Shown in pieces: positions 7,685 through 14,702 of a stretch of 30,994 bases of DNA (positions are counted from its first letter, which is position 1; each line of letters begins with the position of its first letter). The position numbers and the translations under genes are program-made. Location of the stretch: NCBI GenBank assembly GCA_035528235.1, contig DATKZB010000139.1, positions 1 to 30,994 on the forward strand, given 5' to 3'. The notes below the pieces were generated by a model that worked only from the letters and a program-made list of their open reading frames with translations, searched no databases and had not been told where the DNA came from. Source of the stretch: DATKZB01 sp035528235. GTDB taxonomy: Bacteria; Planctomycetota; Phycisphaerae; FEN-1346.

Positions 7685-8820
7685 GCCCCTTCCCCCTCCC
7701 CGGAACTCGCTGCGGCGGCCACGGGCTCGGCCTCGGGCGTCGCGGCCGCGGCGCCGCGGGCGGCGGCGTTCGTCTCGCGGACCAGTTCGCCGAGTTCGGC
7801 CTCCGACAGGCCGATCATCTCGATGGCCAGGACCGGCAGCCCGTCTTCGCCGCCCACCAGCCGCCGGACCCGCCCCACGCCCTGGATGGTCCTGTCGTCG
7901 CCCGCCTTCACGACGACCAGGACCCGCTCGCCGACGTCGGCGACCAGGGGCGCGTCGATCCGCAGCCCGGGGCCGGCGATTTCGGTCACCGTGCCGGGCA
8001 CGAACTCGGGCAGGTCCTCGCGCGGCCCGGCCGAGAACGGGAACAGCGCCAGAAACACCGACCGGTTCGTCGGCACGCGGGTGAACCGCCTCAGGTTGAC
8101 GCATCGCGGCTCGCCGATGGTCCGTACGATCGCCAGGCCCGTCATGGCGACCGTGACCGACACGCCGAGTTCCCACTGCACGTGGCCGCGCACGAACCGG
8201 ACCAGGCACGACTCGCCCAGGTTGAGCGTGGTGTCGCCCTCGAGTTCGAGCGTCAGGTCGCGGCCCTTGAGGGACGCCGCGGTGGCCTCGACGGGCGCCG
8301 CGTGGCCGCGACGCACCACCATTGCGGCGTCGCCGCGGATGAGCCGCGGGCCGGTGCCGGCCTCCAGGAGGCCGTCGGGGCGGCCCTGCCCGAGTTCCAG
8401 TTTGCCGCGCACGACCTCGATGGCGACGGCCACCTGGTGCCGCTGCTGGTCGGTCAGGCGGGCCAGGGCGGCGTCGGCCATCAGGCGCCGGGCCCCGCGG
8501 TCGAAGACCTCGGGGTCGGCCAGGACCACCGTGAGGTCCTTGGCGCCGGAGGCGGCGGCCAGCCGGTCGAGCACCGTGCGCTGGTTCCGCGTCAGCCCCA
8601 GCCGTCCGGCCTGGTGGCCGAACCGCCGGAGCACCGCGCGGCGGACGGTCCAGTACCGGTAGGCCACGATCAGCCCGACCCCCGCCGCGATGGCCATCAG
8701 CACGGGGACCCAGACGGTCCAGGTGCCGAATTGCTGGGACCATCCCTGGCCAGCCGCCCGCCAGCGGTCGGCCACGGTCATCTGAGCCAGAAAGGTTGTG
8801 CATGTCAGGTGAACGTACAT
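7681..8820 (-). CDS. PilZ/YcgR-like membrane protein with degenerate c-di-GMP site
   Basis: A 379-residue protein with one membrane helix at about 35-56 (WVPVLMAIAAGVGLIVAY) and a soluble remainder. From about 180 to 340 it resembles a YcgR-N plus PilZ pair. The PilZ arginine motif RxxxR is present as RRFTR (244-248). The second motif, normally (D/N)xSxxG, reads EIAGPG (280-285), keeping the glycine but losing the serine and the D/N. YcgR-type proteins slow or stop the motor when c-di-GMP is bound; a role tuning motor or rod assembly is inferred from its place between flgE and flgF. The C-terminus is alanine-rich and low complexity. GAGGT precedes the ATG at 8820; an internal ATG at 8781 has no ribosome site. 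Confidence 0.6.
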   Translation of the reverse strand: MYVHLTCTTFLAQMTVADRWRAAGQGWSQQFGTWTVWVPVLMAIAAGVGLIVAYRYWTVRRAVLRRFGHQAGRLGLTRNQRTVLDRLAAASGAKDLTVVLADPEVFDRGARRLMADAALARLTDQQRHQVAVAIEVVRGKLELGQGRPDGLLEAGTGPRLIRGDAAMVVRRGHAAPVEATAASLKGRDLTLELEGDTTLNLGESCLVRFVRGHVQWELGVSVTVAMTGLAIVRTIGEPRCVNLRRFTRVPTNRSVFLALFPFSAGPREDLPEFVPGTVTEIAGPGLRIDAPLVADVGERVLVVVKAGDDRTIQGVGRVRRLVGGEDGLPVLAIEMIGLSEAELGELVRETNAAARGAAAATPEAEPVAAAASSGEGEGA

Positions 8821-8835
8821 GGTACCTCGTGCCGC

Positions 8836-10476
8836 TTAGCGGATCAGGTTCGAGAGTTCCTTGAGCATGTCGTTGGTGACGCGGATCGTTCGGGCGTTGG
8901 CCTGGTACCCGTTCTGGGCCTGGATGAGGTTGACGAACTCCTGGGCGACCTCAACGTTCGAGAGTTCGAGCGACCCGCCGGTAAGCGACCCGGCGCCGCC
9001 GGCCAGGGCCTTGGTCGCGACCGGGCTGCCGGAGTTGGCCGACGCCTCGAAGTACCCGCCCCCGACGCTCGTCAGCCCGGCGGCGTTCTGGAACGCCGCG
9101 ATCTTCAGCGCCGCCACGTCGCGACGGATGCCGTTGGTGAACATGCCGACCAGGACGCCCTCGCGGCTGACCGACAGGCTCGAGAGGTACCCGGCCTCGT
9201 AGCCGTCCTGGTTGCTGGCGGAGCCCGTCGAGGCGCCGCCGAACTGGCTCAGGCCGTCGAACTCGCCGATGGTGCCGAAGCCCATGTTGACCGAGGCCAC
9301 GTCGCCGGCCGGCCCGCCGAAGCGAAACGTCAGCGTGGCCGCGTCGGGCACGGCGCCGCCCAGGCCGGTAAAACTGCCGTCGCGGCCGAAGGTCAGCCCC
9401 TTGACGCGACGATCCTCGATCAGCACGTCGCCCGTGATGCTCGTCAGGACCATGTCCCAGGTGTTCGGCTCGTCGGTCCGGGCAAACGCCACGCTCATGA
9501 CGTGGCCGATGCCCTGCGAGTCGTAGACCTCGATGTTGCTGGTCTTGGTCTCCTCGCCGCCGGCCGAGACCAGTTTGAAGTAGTTCGGCAGTTCGAAACT
9601 GCCGGCGCCCGAGTACGACAGGTACAGGTCGGTCTGGCTGTAACCGGTCACGTCGTCGGTCAGCCGGATCTCGCCGCTCGACAACGAGGCCGTCGAGCCG
9701 CTGAACTCGGCCGAAATGGCGTCGATCAGGTCGCCCAGGGTCGAGCCCGCCAGAAGGGTGAACGTCTGGTCGACGGCGTTGCCGGCCCGGTCGGTGCCCT
9801 GGATGCGGAGGGTGTTGCCGGCCACCACACCGGAGGTCTGGTCCAGGTTCGAGAGCAGGGCCGACTGGGCCGCCACCGCTCCGCCCTCGGTGTACTGCAC
9901 GCCGCTGGTCAGGAGGTTCACGGTCGGCGAGACCGCGTCGGCGCTCAGGTTGCCGGCGAAGACCACGTTCTGGGTCGCATGGGCGGGCAGGGCCACGTCG
10001 TACGGAATCCGGATGCTGTCGGCCGTGGCGTCCTGGAACCCCTCGGCCACGCCCTCGTTGCCGATACGCTGGACGCGGTAACCCGTGCCGGGGTCGACCA
10101 GGTAGTACTGGCCGTCGACGGCAAAGTGGCCGACCCGGGTAAAGACGTCCTGCTCGCCGTCGTTCAGGGCGAAGTACCCGGCGCCGTCGATGGCCATGTC
10201 GAGGGCTTGGCCGGTGTTGGCCACGTTGCCCTGGGCCATGTTCCGGTCGACGCTGGCCACCGTCACACCGCTGCCGACCTGCTGCGGGTTGGTGCCGCCG
10301 GTGCCCGTCCCCGGCTGCGTGGCCTCGCGCATCGTTTCGGACAGCAGTTCGGCAAAGGTCACGCGGCTGCTCTTGAAGCCGTACGTGTTGATGTTCGCGA
10401 GGTTGTTGCCCGCGACGTCGAGCATGGTCTGGTGTACCCGCAGGCCCGTTACGCCCGACATCAGTGCGTTACTCAT
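8836..10476 (-). CDS. flgE: FlgE hook protein
   Basis: Hook subunit of 546 residues, longer than the roughly 400 of E. coli because of an enlarged central region. The N-terminus MSNALMSGVTGLRVHQTMLD with VAGNNLANINTYGFKSSR is the hook signature. AQGNVANTGQALDMAIDGAG followed by YFAL is the classic FlgE motif, and the C-terminus (NVEVAQEFVNLIQAQNGYQA, then NARTIRVTNDMLKELSNLI) is canonical. The middle contains Ser/Thr/Gly-rich beta repeats. It lies 34 nt after flgD, the hook cap that assembles it, and before the PilZ-like gene. Confidence 0.96.
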   Translation of the reverse strand: MSNALMSGVTGLRVHQTMLDVAGNNLANINTYGFKSSRVTFAELLSETMREATQPGTGTGGTNPQQVGSGVTVASVDRNMAQGNVANTGQALDMAIDGAGYFALNDGEQDVFTRVGHFAVDGQYYLVDPGTGYRVQRIGNEGVAEGFQDATADSIRIPYDVALPAHATQNVVFAGNLSADAVSPTVNLLTSGVQYTEGGAVAAQSALLSNLDQTSGVVAGNTLRIQGTDRAGNAVDQTFTLLAGSTLGDLIDAISAEFSGSTASLSSGEIRLTDDVTGYSQTDLYLSYSGAGSFELPNYFKLVSAGGEETKTSNIEVYDSQGIGHVMSVAFARTDEPNTWDMVLTSITGDVLIEDRRVKGLTFGRDGSFTGLGGAVPDAATLTFRFGGPAGDVASVNMGFGTIGEFDGLSQFGGASTGSASNQDGYEAGYLSSLSVSREGVLVGMFTNGIRRDVAALKIAAFQNAAGLTSVGGGYFEASANSGSPVATKALAGGAGSLTGGSLELSNVEVAQEFVNLIQAQNGYQANARTIRVTNDMLKELSNLIR

Positions 10477-10510
10477 CTGTCGTCTCCTTCAGGAAAGGGC
10501 TCACGCCCGA

Positions 10511-10885
10511 TCAGTCCGCAATCGCTTGAATGGCGCTCATCGCGACCGCATGGTCGCCGACCCGCAGGAACAGGTCCTCACCGACGCGGCCGACGCCCGA
10601 GACCTGGCCGGTCACGGACGCCGACTCCCCGTCGGGCACGAAGGTCACTTGCTTGCCCAGCAGGGAGGCCGCGTACCGGCCTTCCTCGGCCACCAGGATC
10701 TTGGCGAAGGTGCCGTTGGCCTTCTCGAGTTGCTCCAGTTGCGAGATCTGGGCCAGTTGGGACGTCATCTCGGCGTTGTCCATCGGTTCCAGGGGGTTCT
10801 GGTTCTGCAGTTGGGTCACCAGCAGCTTCATGAAGTTGAGTTTGAGTTCGGTGGATCCCTGCACGGCGCTGGCGGCGGTGCTCAT
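10511..10885 (-). CDS. flgD: FlgD hook-cap protein, minimal form
   Basis: Hook-capping scaffold needed to polymerise FlgE. The N-terminal FlgD block is clear: FMKLLVTQLQNQNPLEPMDN followed by AEMTSQLAQISQLEQLEKAN. The remainder (LLGKQVTFVPDGESASVTGQ to the end) looks like the Tudor-like half, with VTGQVSGVGR and a final AMSAIQAIAD. At 124 residues it is about half the length of enterobacterial FlgD (about 230) and lacks room for the FnIII/Ig-like domain. The start MSTAASAVQG follows a TAGGAGAG ribosome site and lies 9 nt after fliK. Confidence 0.9.
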   Translation of the reverse strand: MSTAASAVQGSTELKLNFMKLLVTQLQNQNPLEPMDNAEMTSQLAQISQLEQLEKANGTFAKILVAEEGRYAASLLGKQVTFVPDGESASVTGQVSGVGRVGEDLFLRVGDHAVAMSAIQAIAD

Positions 10886-10894
10886 GGTTCTCTC

Positions 10895-12466
10895 CTAGAT
10901 CCAGACGTTGATGGCCGTGTCGGCCGCGATTGGGTCGGTTCCGGGCCAGGGCGTGCTCTCGCCCCCGCCGTCGGGCGCGGCGCCGCTCTCGCCAGCCGCG
11001 CCGGTCGGTTGTTCGTGGCCGAAGTACCCGTCGCGCCCCTCGTTGGACTCGGCGAACGGCCGGCCCTGGGTGCCCTGCGGGTCACTCGGAACGACGTCGA
11101 GCCGCCGCAGTTGGACGCCGGCGTCCTGGAGCCGCTGGATCAGCGGGGCCACCTCGCGCTCGAGTTTGGCCCGCGTCGAGGCGTTCTCGACTTCCAGCAC
11201 GCCGCGCACGTCCTTGCCCTCGCTGCGGAACGTGATTCGCACCCGCCCCAGTTCGGGCGGCTCGAGGTAGACCGTCACCTGGCGGCCGGACCCGGCCGCG
11301 CCCGCGCGGAGCGATTCAACCAGTTGGTCGGCCACGACCGCGGCGGGCGTGCCGTCGGACGCCTGGCCAAAGGGCGTCGGCGGGGAGGCCGGCGCCCCGA
11401 CGGTGTGCGCGGCCGGCGTCGAGGCCGCCGCGACGACGCTCGTGGCGGTGGTCCGGACCGCGGCGGTCGTTTCGTCGACCGGTCGGTGCGGGGCGGCCGT
11501 CTTCGGCATTCCTGTTTCGGCGCCGCCGGTGGAGGATTGACGCGGTCCTCCGGACGCCTCGGCGCTGCGCACCACCCGGGTAGCCGGCCGGGTCAGGGGC
11601 GAGGCCGGCTGCGACCCGCCCACCTTCGCGTTGGCCTTGGCCGCCGGTGCCCCTTGCGGGCCCGACCCGCCCCGCACGGTCATTTGCTCGCGCCAGGCGG
11701 CCGCCTGCGCTACCTCGGTCAGACCGGGCGGCACGGGCAGGGCGGCGGGAGTCGGCGACGCCTGGACGCCTGCGTTCGCCTTGGTCTTGGGGGCCTGGGA
11801 AGCCGGCGATGCCCCGTCGGCCCGGAGGGCCTCCGGCTGGGGGGCCTTGCCGCGGGTCTCGGCGCCCTGGGCGGTCGCGTTCTTGGTATCCTGCGGCATG
11901 GCGCTGAGCCGGCCGGTCTCGGGACGTCCCTCGCCCCGCGCCGGCGCGGCGGCCTGGCCGACCGCACTACCACGCGTCAGGGCCTTGGCCGGGCCCGGCA
12001 CAGCGAGGGCCCCAGGGGCAGCAGCAGCGCCCCGTCGGCCCGTGCCGCGGGACGTCGCCGCGCCCGTCGAAGTCTCGACAGCGCGGGCCTGCTGGACCGC
12101 CCCCTGCATCACCAGCAGGAAGGGCGTCGCGGCAGCCTTTTCGGCCTTCGGGCCGCCCTGGCGGCGGCTGGCCGCGGCCGTCGCCGACCAAGCCGTGGAG
12201 GCCGGCGCCCCGGCCCGCTGGCCGCCCGCGGGACCCGTTTTCGTCGGCACACCGGCCGGGAAGGCAAACGGCCCGGTCTCGCCCGCCCGGCGAGTTTTCT
12301 GCGGCCCGTCAGGCGAGTTCGCTGCGGCCACGTCGGGCGTGCCGACCGCCGCCCAGGAATCTTCCGCCTTCTCGAGACGGGCCTCCGGCTTGCCGCTCGT
12401 GCCCATCGTGGGGGGCGCCGCCGTGCAGGCCGCGGTTATCGCCAGGTTGGCCGGAAGCGTTTGCAC
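10895..12466 (-). CDS. fliK: FliK-like hook-length control protein
   Basis: Exported molecular ruler that sets hook length and switches export specificity through FlhB. The 523-residue product is dominated by an Ala/Pro/Thr/Gly-rich disordered ruler region (about 1-370). It ends with the Flg_hook domain: VTVYLEPPELGRVRITFRSE, then VRGVLEVENASTRAKLEREV, PLIQRLQDAGVQLRRLDV. This P-x-LG-x-V/I...L..A.R..L pattern is diagnostic. I chose the GTG at 12464-12466 because GAGGAG lies 6 nt upstream and a sigma-54 promoter would start RNA about 31 nt before it. The frame stays open to 12982 but would then run through promoter, palindromes and repeats. It is the first gene of the minus-strand operon. Confidence 0.85.
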   Translation of the reverse strand: MQTLPANLAITAACTAAPPTMGTSGKPEARLEKAEDSWAAVGTPDVAAANSPDGPQKTRRAGETGPFAFPAGVPTKTGPAGGQRAGAPASTAWSATAAASRRQGGPKAEKAAATPFLLVMQGAVQQARAVETSTGAATSRGTGRRGAAAAPGALAVPGPAKALTRGSAVGQAAAPARGEGRPETGRLSAMPQDTKNATAQGAETRGKAPQPEALRADGASPASQAPKTKANAGVQASPTPAALPVPPGLTEVAQAAAWREQMTVRGGSGPQGAPAAKANAKVGGSQPASPLTRPATRVVRSAEASGGPRQSSTGGAETGMPKTAAPHRPVDETTAAVRTTATSVVAAASTPAAHTVGAPASPPTPFGQASDGTPAAVVADQLVESLRAGAAGSGRQVTVYLEPPELGRVRITFRSEGKDVRGVLEVENASTRAKLEREVAPLIQRLQDAGVQLRRLDVVPSDPQGTQGRPFAESNEGRDGYFGHEQPTGAAGESGAAPDGGGESTPWPGTDPIAADTAINVWI

Positions 12467-12507
12467 ACACGTCTCCTCGGGTACTCGGGCACATCGGACG
12501 GGTGATG

Positions 12508-12523
12508 GGCAAACGCCATGCCA
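12508..12523 (-). promoter_or_regulatory. Sigma-54 (-24/-12) promoter of the fliK-flgL operon
   Basis: On the minus strand the sequence reads TGGCATGGCGTTTGCC. It has the invariant GG (-25/-24) and GC (-13/-12) at the correct 11-bp phase, close to the TGGCACG-N4-TTGC consensus. Predicted start of RNA is near 12497, giving a 31-nt leader that contains the GAGGAG ribosome site of fliK. This is a strong match by eye and shares its first nine bases with the promoter at 14599. Confidence 0.85.
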
Positions 12524-12551
12524 TGGCGGCCACAGACAACGGGCGGAAGAC

Positions 12552-12580
12552 TTTAACCGCTTATGGCACAAGCACTTAAA
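12552..12580. promoter_or_regulatory. 29-bp palindrome, likely operator or activator site
   Basis: An AT-rich dyad in a very GC-rich setting: TTTAA-N2-GCTT-N7-AAGC-N2-TTAAA, with 11 of 14 base pairs symmetric about position 12566. It is centred about 69 bp upstream of the predicted start of the minus-strand sigma-54 promoter. Size and symmetry suit a dimeric DNA-binding protein. The bound factor cannot be named from sequence; it differs from the 20-bp repeats further upstream. Confidence 0.6.
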
Positions 12581-12634
12581 TCTTTGTTCGACGGCCCGCC
12601 CGCGGCGCCCGACCAGACCAGGGCGTGCCAAGGA

Positions 12635-12674
12635 ACCGGAGGAACCTTCCGCCGACCGGAAGAATCTTCCGCCG
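12635..12674. promoter_or_regulatory. Tandem 20-bp repeat with internal dyads, candidate enhancer
   Basis: Two adjacent 20-bp units match at 18 of 20 positions: ACCGGAGGAACCTTCCGCCG, then ACCGGAAGAATCTTCCGCCG. Each unit carries the dyad CGGA(A/G)GAA(T/C)CTTCCG, so a dimeric protein would bind twice on the same DNA face, two helical turns apart. The centre is about 158 bp upstream of the fliK sigma-54 start, a normal enhancer distance. It is also about 375 bp upstream of the divergent activator gene and could serve autoregulation. Confidence 0.6.
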
Positions 12675-12719
12675 GTGCAAAGGCGTCCCCGCCGCCCCCG
12701 GGGCCGCCGCGCCGAGTGC

Positions 12720-12741
12720 CACTGGCTGCTTGCAGCCAGTG
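12720..12741. repeat. Perfect palindrome in the divergent control region
   Basis: Perfect dyad CACTGGCTGC-TT-GCAGCCAGTG. As RNA it would form a 9-bp stem with a 4-nt loop. It shares the outer CACTGG...CCAGTG arms with the next palindrome, so the two look like variants of one repeat family. No coding signal is seen here. Confidence 0.7.
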
Positions 12742-12750
12742 CCGCCGGAA

Positions 12751-12773
12751 CACTGGCGGACAAGCCGCCAGTG
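12751..12773. repeat. Second CACTGG-type palindrome
   Basis: Nine-bp arms CACTGGCGG and CCGCCAGTG enclose ACAAG. It is followed by GGCACCCGG, and a related GGCACCCGG recurs at about 12788. With the palindrome at 12720 it forms a compact cluster of repetitive dyads in non-coding DNA. It lies farther upstream than the candidate enhancer and is unlikely to be part of the core promoter. Confidence 0.7.
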
Positions 12774-12878
12774 GCACCCGGCGCATGGCACCCGGCCATA
12801 AAATGTGGCGCGTCCGATAACTTTGCTAAAGACGGCAACGCCCGCGGGCCGACACAGGTAGCATACCGGATCGGTCCC

Positions 12879-12902
12879 GCGGCGGCCTGGGAGGGCCGCC
12901 GC
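12879..12902. repeat. GC palindrome, copy 2 of a dispersed pair
   Basis: Nine-bp arms GCGGCGGCC and GGCCGCCGC enclose TGGGAG. The 24-nt core differs from 6127-6150 by one base. The copies lie 6.7 kb apart, both intergenic. The rest of the 12467-13029 control region holds only the sites listed here and a further short dyad, CTGCCGC-AGGC-GCGGCAG, at 12960-12977. Confidence 0.7.
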
Positions 12903-13029
12903 ACACCATCGCGACGAGTCGACAACGTGACATCGGGAACCATCACCCAGGGCCCGGCGCTGCCGCAGGCGCGGCAGACCAAGCACCTGACGAAGTCCGA
13001 CTAGCGCACGCGGGGAAGGAACAGCCGGA

Positions 13030-14244
13030 ATGGGGGCGAGTGTGTCGACAGGCCGGGCAGCGATCGTGCCACTGGGGGAGACGCCAAGCCCGCAGGCGTG
13101 TCCTCTTGAGAGAATCGCGGGAACCGTCATCCCGGCGGCCACGGCCGACGAGGGCACCCGTCTGGCGCGCCAGGCGGAGGCCGACCGGCGGCGGTTCTTC
13201 GCACAGGGGTGCCCGCCCGACGTGCAGATCGTCGGCCAGAGCGAGGGTATCCGCAAGGCCCTGGAAGCCATCCGGCTGGTGGCCGAAAGCCCCTGCAACC
13301 CGGTCCTGATTGTCGGTGAGACCGGGACCGGCAAGGAACTGGCCGCCCAGGCCCTCCACGCGCTGCGCGGCGGCACGCCCGACACGTTCGTCGCCGTCAA
13401 CTGTGCGGGGCTGACGGCCAACCTGCTGGAGAGCGAACTGTTCGGCCACGTCAAGGGCGCCTTCACGGGGGCCGATGCGGACAAGATGGGCCTGTTCGAG
13501 CTGGCCGGCTCGGGCACGTTTCTGCTCGACGAGATCAGCGAGATGCCGCTGGAGCTCCAGGCGAAACTGCTTCGCGTCCTGCAGGAAAAAAGCTTCCGCA
13601 AGGTGGGCGGTACCCAGACCATTCCGTGCGCGGCCACCATCATCGCGTCGAGCAACCGCGACCTGGCGGCCGGGGCCCGAGGCGGCCAGTTCCGCCGCGA
13701 CCTGTACTACCGGCTGACGGTGTTTCCGGTGCACCTGCCGCCCCTTCGGGCCCCCGAACGCCGCGAAGACGTCCCCCTGCTCGCCGACTACTTCGTCCTG
13801 AAGGCGGCCGAGACCGGTCGCGTGCGTGCCGCGAGCCTGTCACCGGCGGCAAAGGAACATCTGAGCCGGCACATCTGGCCGGGCAACGTCCGCGAACTCC
13901 GCAACATCGTCGAGCGGGCCACGATCCTTGCGCGGTCCGACGAGATAGGGCCGGAAGACCTGACCATCGACAATCTGGCCGCGCCGCCGGACGGCGCCAC
14001 CGGCATGCGGCTGCCCGAGGACGACTTCTCACTCGAGACGGCCGAGCGGCTCTTCATCACGCGGGCGCTCCAGGAAACAGGCTGGCAACGCACCCGGGCG
14101 GCGGCGCTGCTGGGTATCACGCGCGCCACCCTGCACGCCAAACTTCGGCGCTACCAGATCAAGGCCCCGGAAGAGGCCGCCGGGCTCGGGACCCAGGCAG
14201 ACCCGTCGGTCCGTTCCTTTCGGCTCCAGGAACCCGTCCGCTAG
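13030..14244 (+). CDS. Sigma-54 activator (AAA+ enhancer-binding protein) lacking a receiver
   Basis: Transcription activator of 404 residues that would hydrolyse ATP to open sigma-54 promoters. It has a short N-terminal tail (1-64) with no receiver, PAS or GAF domain, then the AAA+ domain. Motifs are Walker A GETGTGKE (96-103), the sigma-54 contact loop GAFTGA (143-148), Walker B FLLDE (164-168), the arginine-finger region FRRDLYYRL (221-229) and WPGNVREL (283-290). A Fis-type helix-turn-helix follows at about 353-377 (RTRAAALLGITRATLHAKL). GGGGAAGGA lies 9 nt before the ATG. Its place between the two flagellar operons suggests it controls them, as FleQ, FlrC or FlgR do elsewhere. With no sensory domain, activity may be set by its level or by a partner protein. 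Confidence 0.9.
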   Translation: MGASVSTGRAAIVPLGETPSPQACPLERIAGTVIPAATADEGTRLARQAEADRRRFFAQGCPPDVQIVGQSEGIRKALEAIRLVAESPCNPVLIVGETGTGKELAAQALHALRGGTPDTFVAVNCAGLTANLLESELFGHVKGAFTGADADKMGLFELAGSGTFLLDEISEMPLELQAKLLRVLQEKSFRKVGGTQTIPCAATIIASSNRDLAAGARGGQFRRDLYYRLTVFPVHLPPLRAPERREDVPLLADYFVLKAAETGRVRAASLSPAAKEHLSRHIWPGNVRELRNIVERATILARSDEIGPEDLTIDNLAAPPDGATGMRLPEDDFSLETAERLFITRALQETGWQRTRAAALLGITRATLHAKLRRYQIKAPEEAAGLGTQADPSVRSFRLQEPVR

Positions 14245-14351
14245 ACCCGCCGGCCGGGCCGCTCTCGACACCCTCCTGCCCCCGATGCCGCACGCCGCAA
14301 GGTCATCCGCAGCGCACCCCAGTGCTCTGTCACGCGTCGATTGAGGGGTGG

Positions 14352-14393
14352 CATGGTCAGCCCGAAGGGTAACCATGTGTGTTCCTTCGGGGC
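14352..14393 (+). terminator. Possible terminator or switching hairpin after the activator gene
   Basis: An 8-bp stem CCCGAAGG (14361-14368) and CCTTCGGG (14384-14391) has a 15-nt loop. An overlapping alternative dyad pairs CATGGT (14352-14357) with ACCATG (14372-14377), so the two folds exclude one another. There is no T tract, which weakens the intrinsic-terminator reading. The position, 110-150 nt after the activator stop, fits a weak terminator. A leader-type switch cannot be excluded. Confidence 0.35.
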
Positions 14394-14468
14394 ACAGGGT
14401 CGCGCAAGAGCGTTATCATGTCACCCTTGTATTCATTAAGTCACGGTTGACAGATCCCCCGGCCCGTT

Positions 14469-14501
14469 TGAAAACAGTACGCGTGCGCGAAAACCAGACA
14501 C
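14469..14501 (+). promoter_or_regulatory. Paired 20-bp-spaced enhancer sites for promoter 2
   Basis: TGAAAACAGTACG at 14469 and CGAAAACCAGACA at 14489 begin exactly 20 bp apart, so both face the same side of the helix. The same motif pair, also 20 bp apart, occurs in the opposite orientation before the fliO promoter (30223-30255). The pair is centred about 140 bp upstream of the predicted sigma-54 start at 14625, a typical enhancer position. Confidence 0.55.
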
Positions 14502-14598
14502 GCCCGAGGGGGCCCGGGTTACGTGCGGCCGGCACGGTTTCGCGTCTGGCGGCCCCAAAAACGCGGACGGGCGGCCCCTTCGCGGACTTCCGGCCGAT

Positions 14599-14614
14599 TG
14601 GCATGGCCGTTGCA
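14599..14614 (+). promoter_or_regulatory. Sigma-54 (-24/-12) promoter of the long plus-strand operon
   Basis: TGGCATGGCCGTTGCA matches the sigma-54 consensus with GG at 14600-14601 and GC at 14612-14613, in correct phase with an ideal TTGCA -12 box. Predicted RNA start is near 14625, leaving a 78-nt leader. It would drive the TPR genes, the second activator and the basal-body, export and stator genes. The rest of 14245-14702 shows no credible gene. Confidence 0.88.
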
Positions 14615-14702
14615 TGGCTGTTCTACGCGCGCCCACACGGCCCCCCGAGAGCGCTTGGAGGGCGATGGGAAAGCAACCTTACGCACAGCGCGGGAAAGAC
14701 CC

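Noticed and set aside
12564..12579. TGGCACAAGCACTTAA on the plus strand as a sigma-54 promoter for the divergent activator
   Set aside because: The -24 box is good, but no GC occurs at the -12 position. The bases are better explained as part of the 29-bp palindrome.
12635..12674. CRISPR-like or phage attachment repeats
   Set aside because: There are only two adjacent 20-bp units, no spacers, no cas, integrase or tRNA nearby, and a regulatory position.
12467..12982. N-terminal extension of the fliK frame up to an ATG at 12982
   Set aside because: It would translate the sigma-54 promoter, the 20-bp repeats and several palindromes. A GTG with a strong ribosome site at 12464-12466 explains the gene better.
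12890..13005. Small minus-strand gene with a CxxC zinc-ribbon look
   Set aside because: It has no ribosome site, overlaps two palindromes, and the cysteine pattern arises from the dyad at 12960-12977.
14340..14420. c-di-GMP (GEMM) riboswitch in the leader region
   Set aside because: The characteristic conserved core bases are not present, and the segment lies upstream of the predicted transcription start.
14448..14476. TTGACA followed at 17 bp by GAAAAC as a sigma-70 promoter
   Set aside because: The -10 hexamer is poor, and the segment coincides with the enhancer-like motif feeding a near-perfect sigma-54 promoter.
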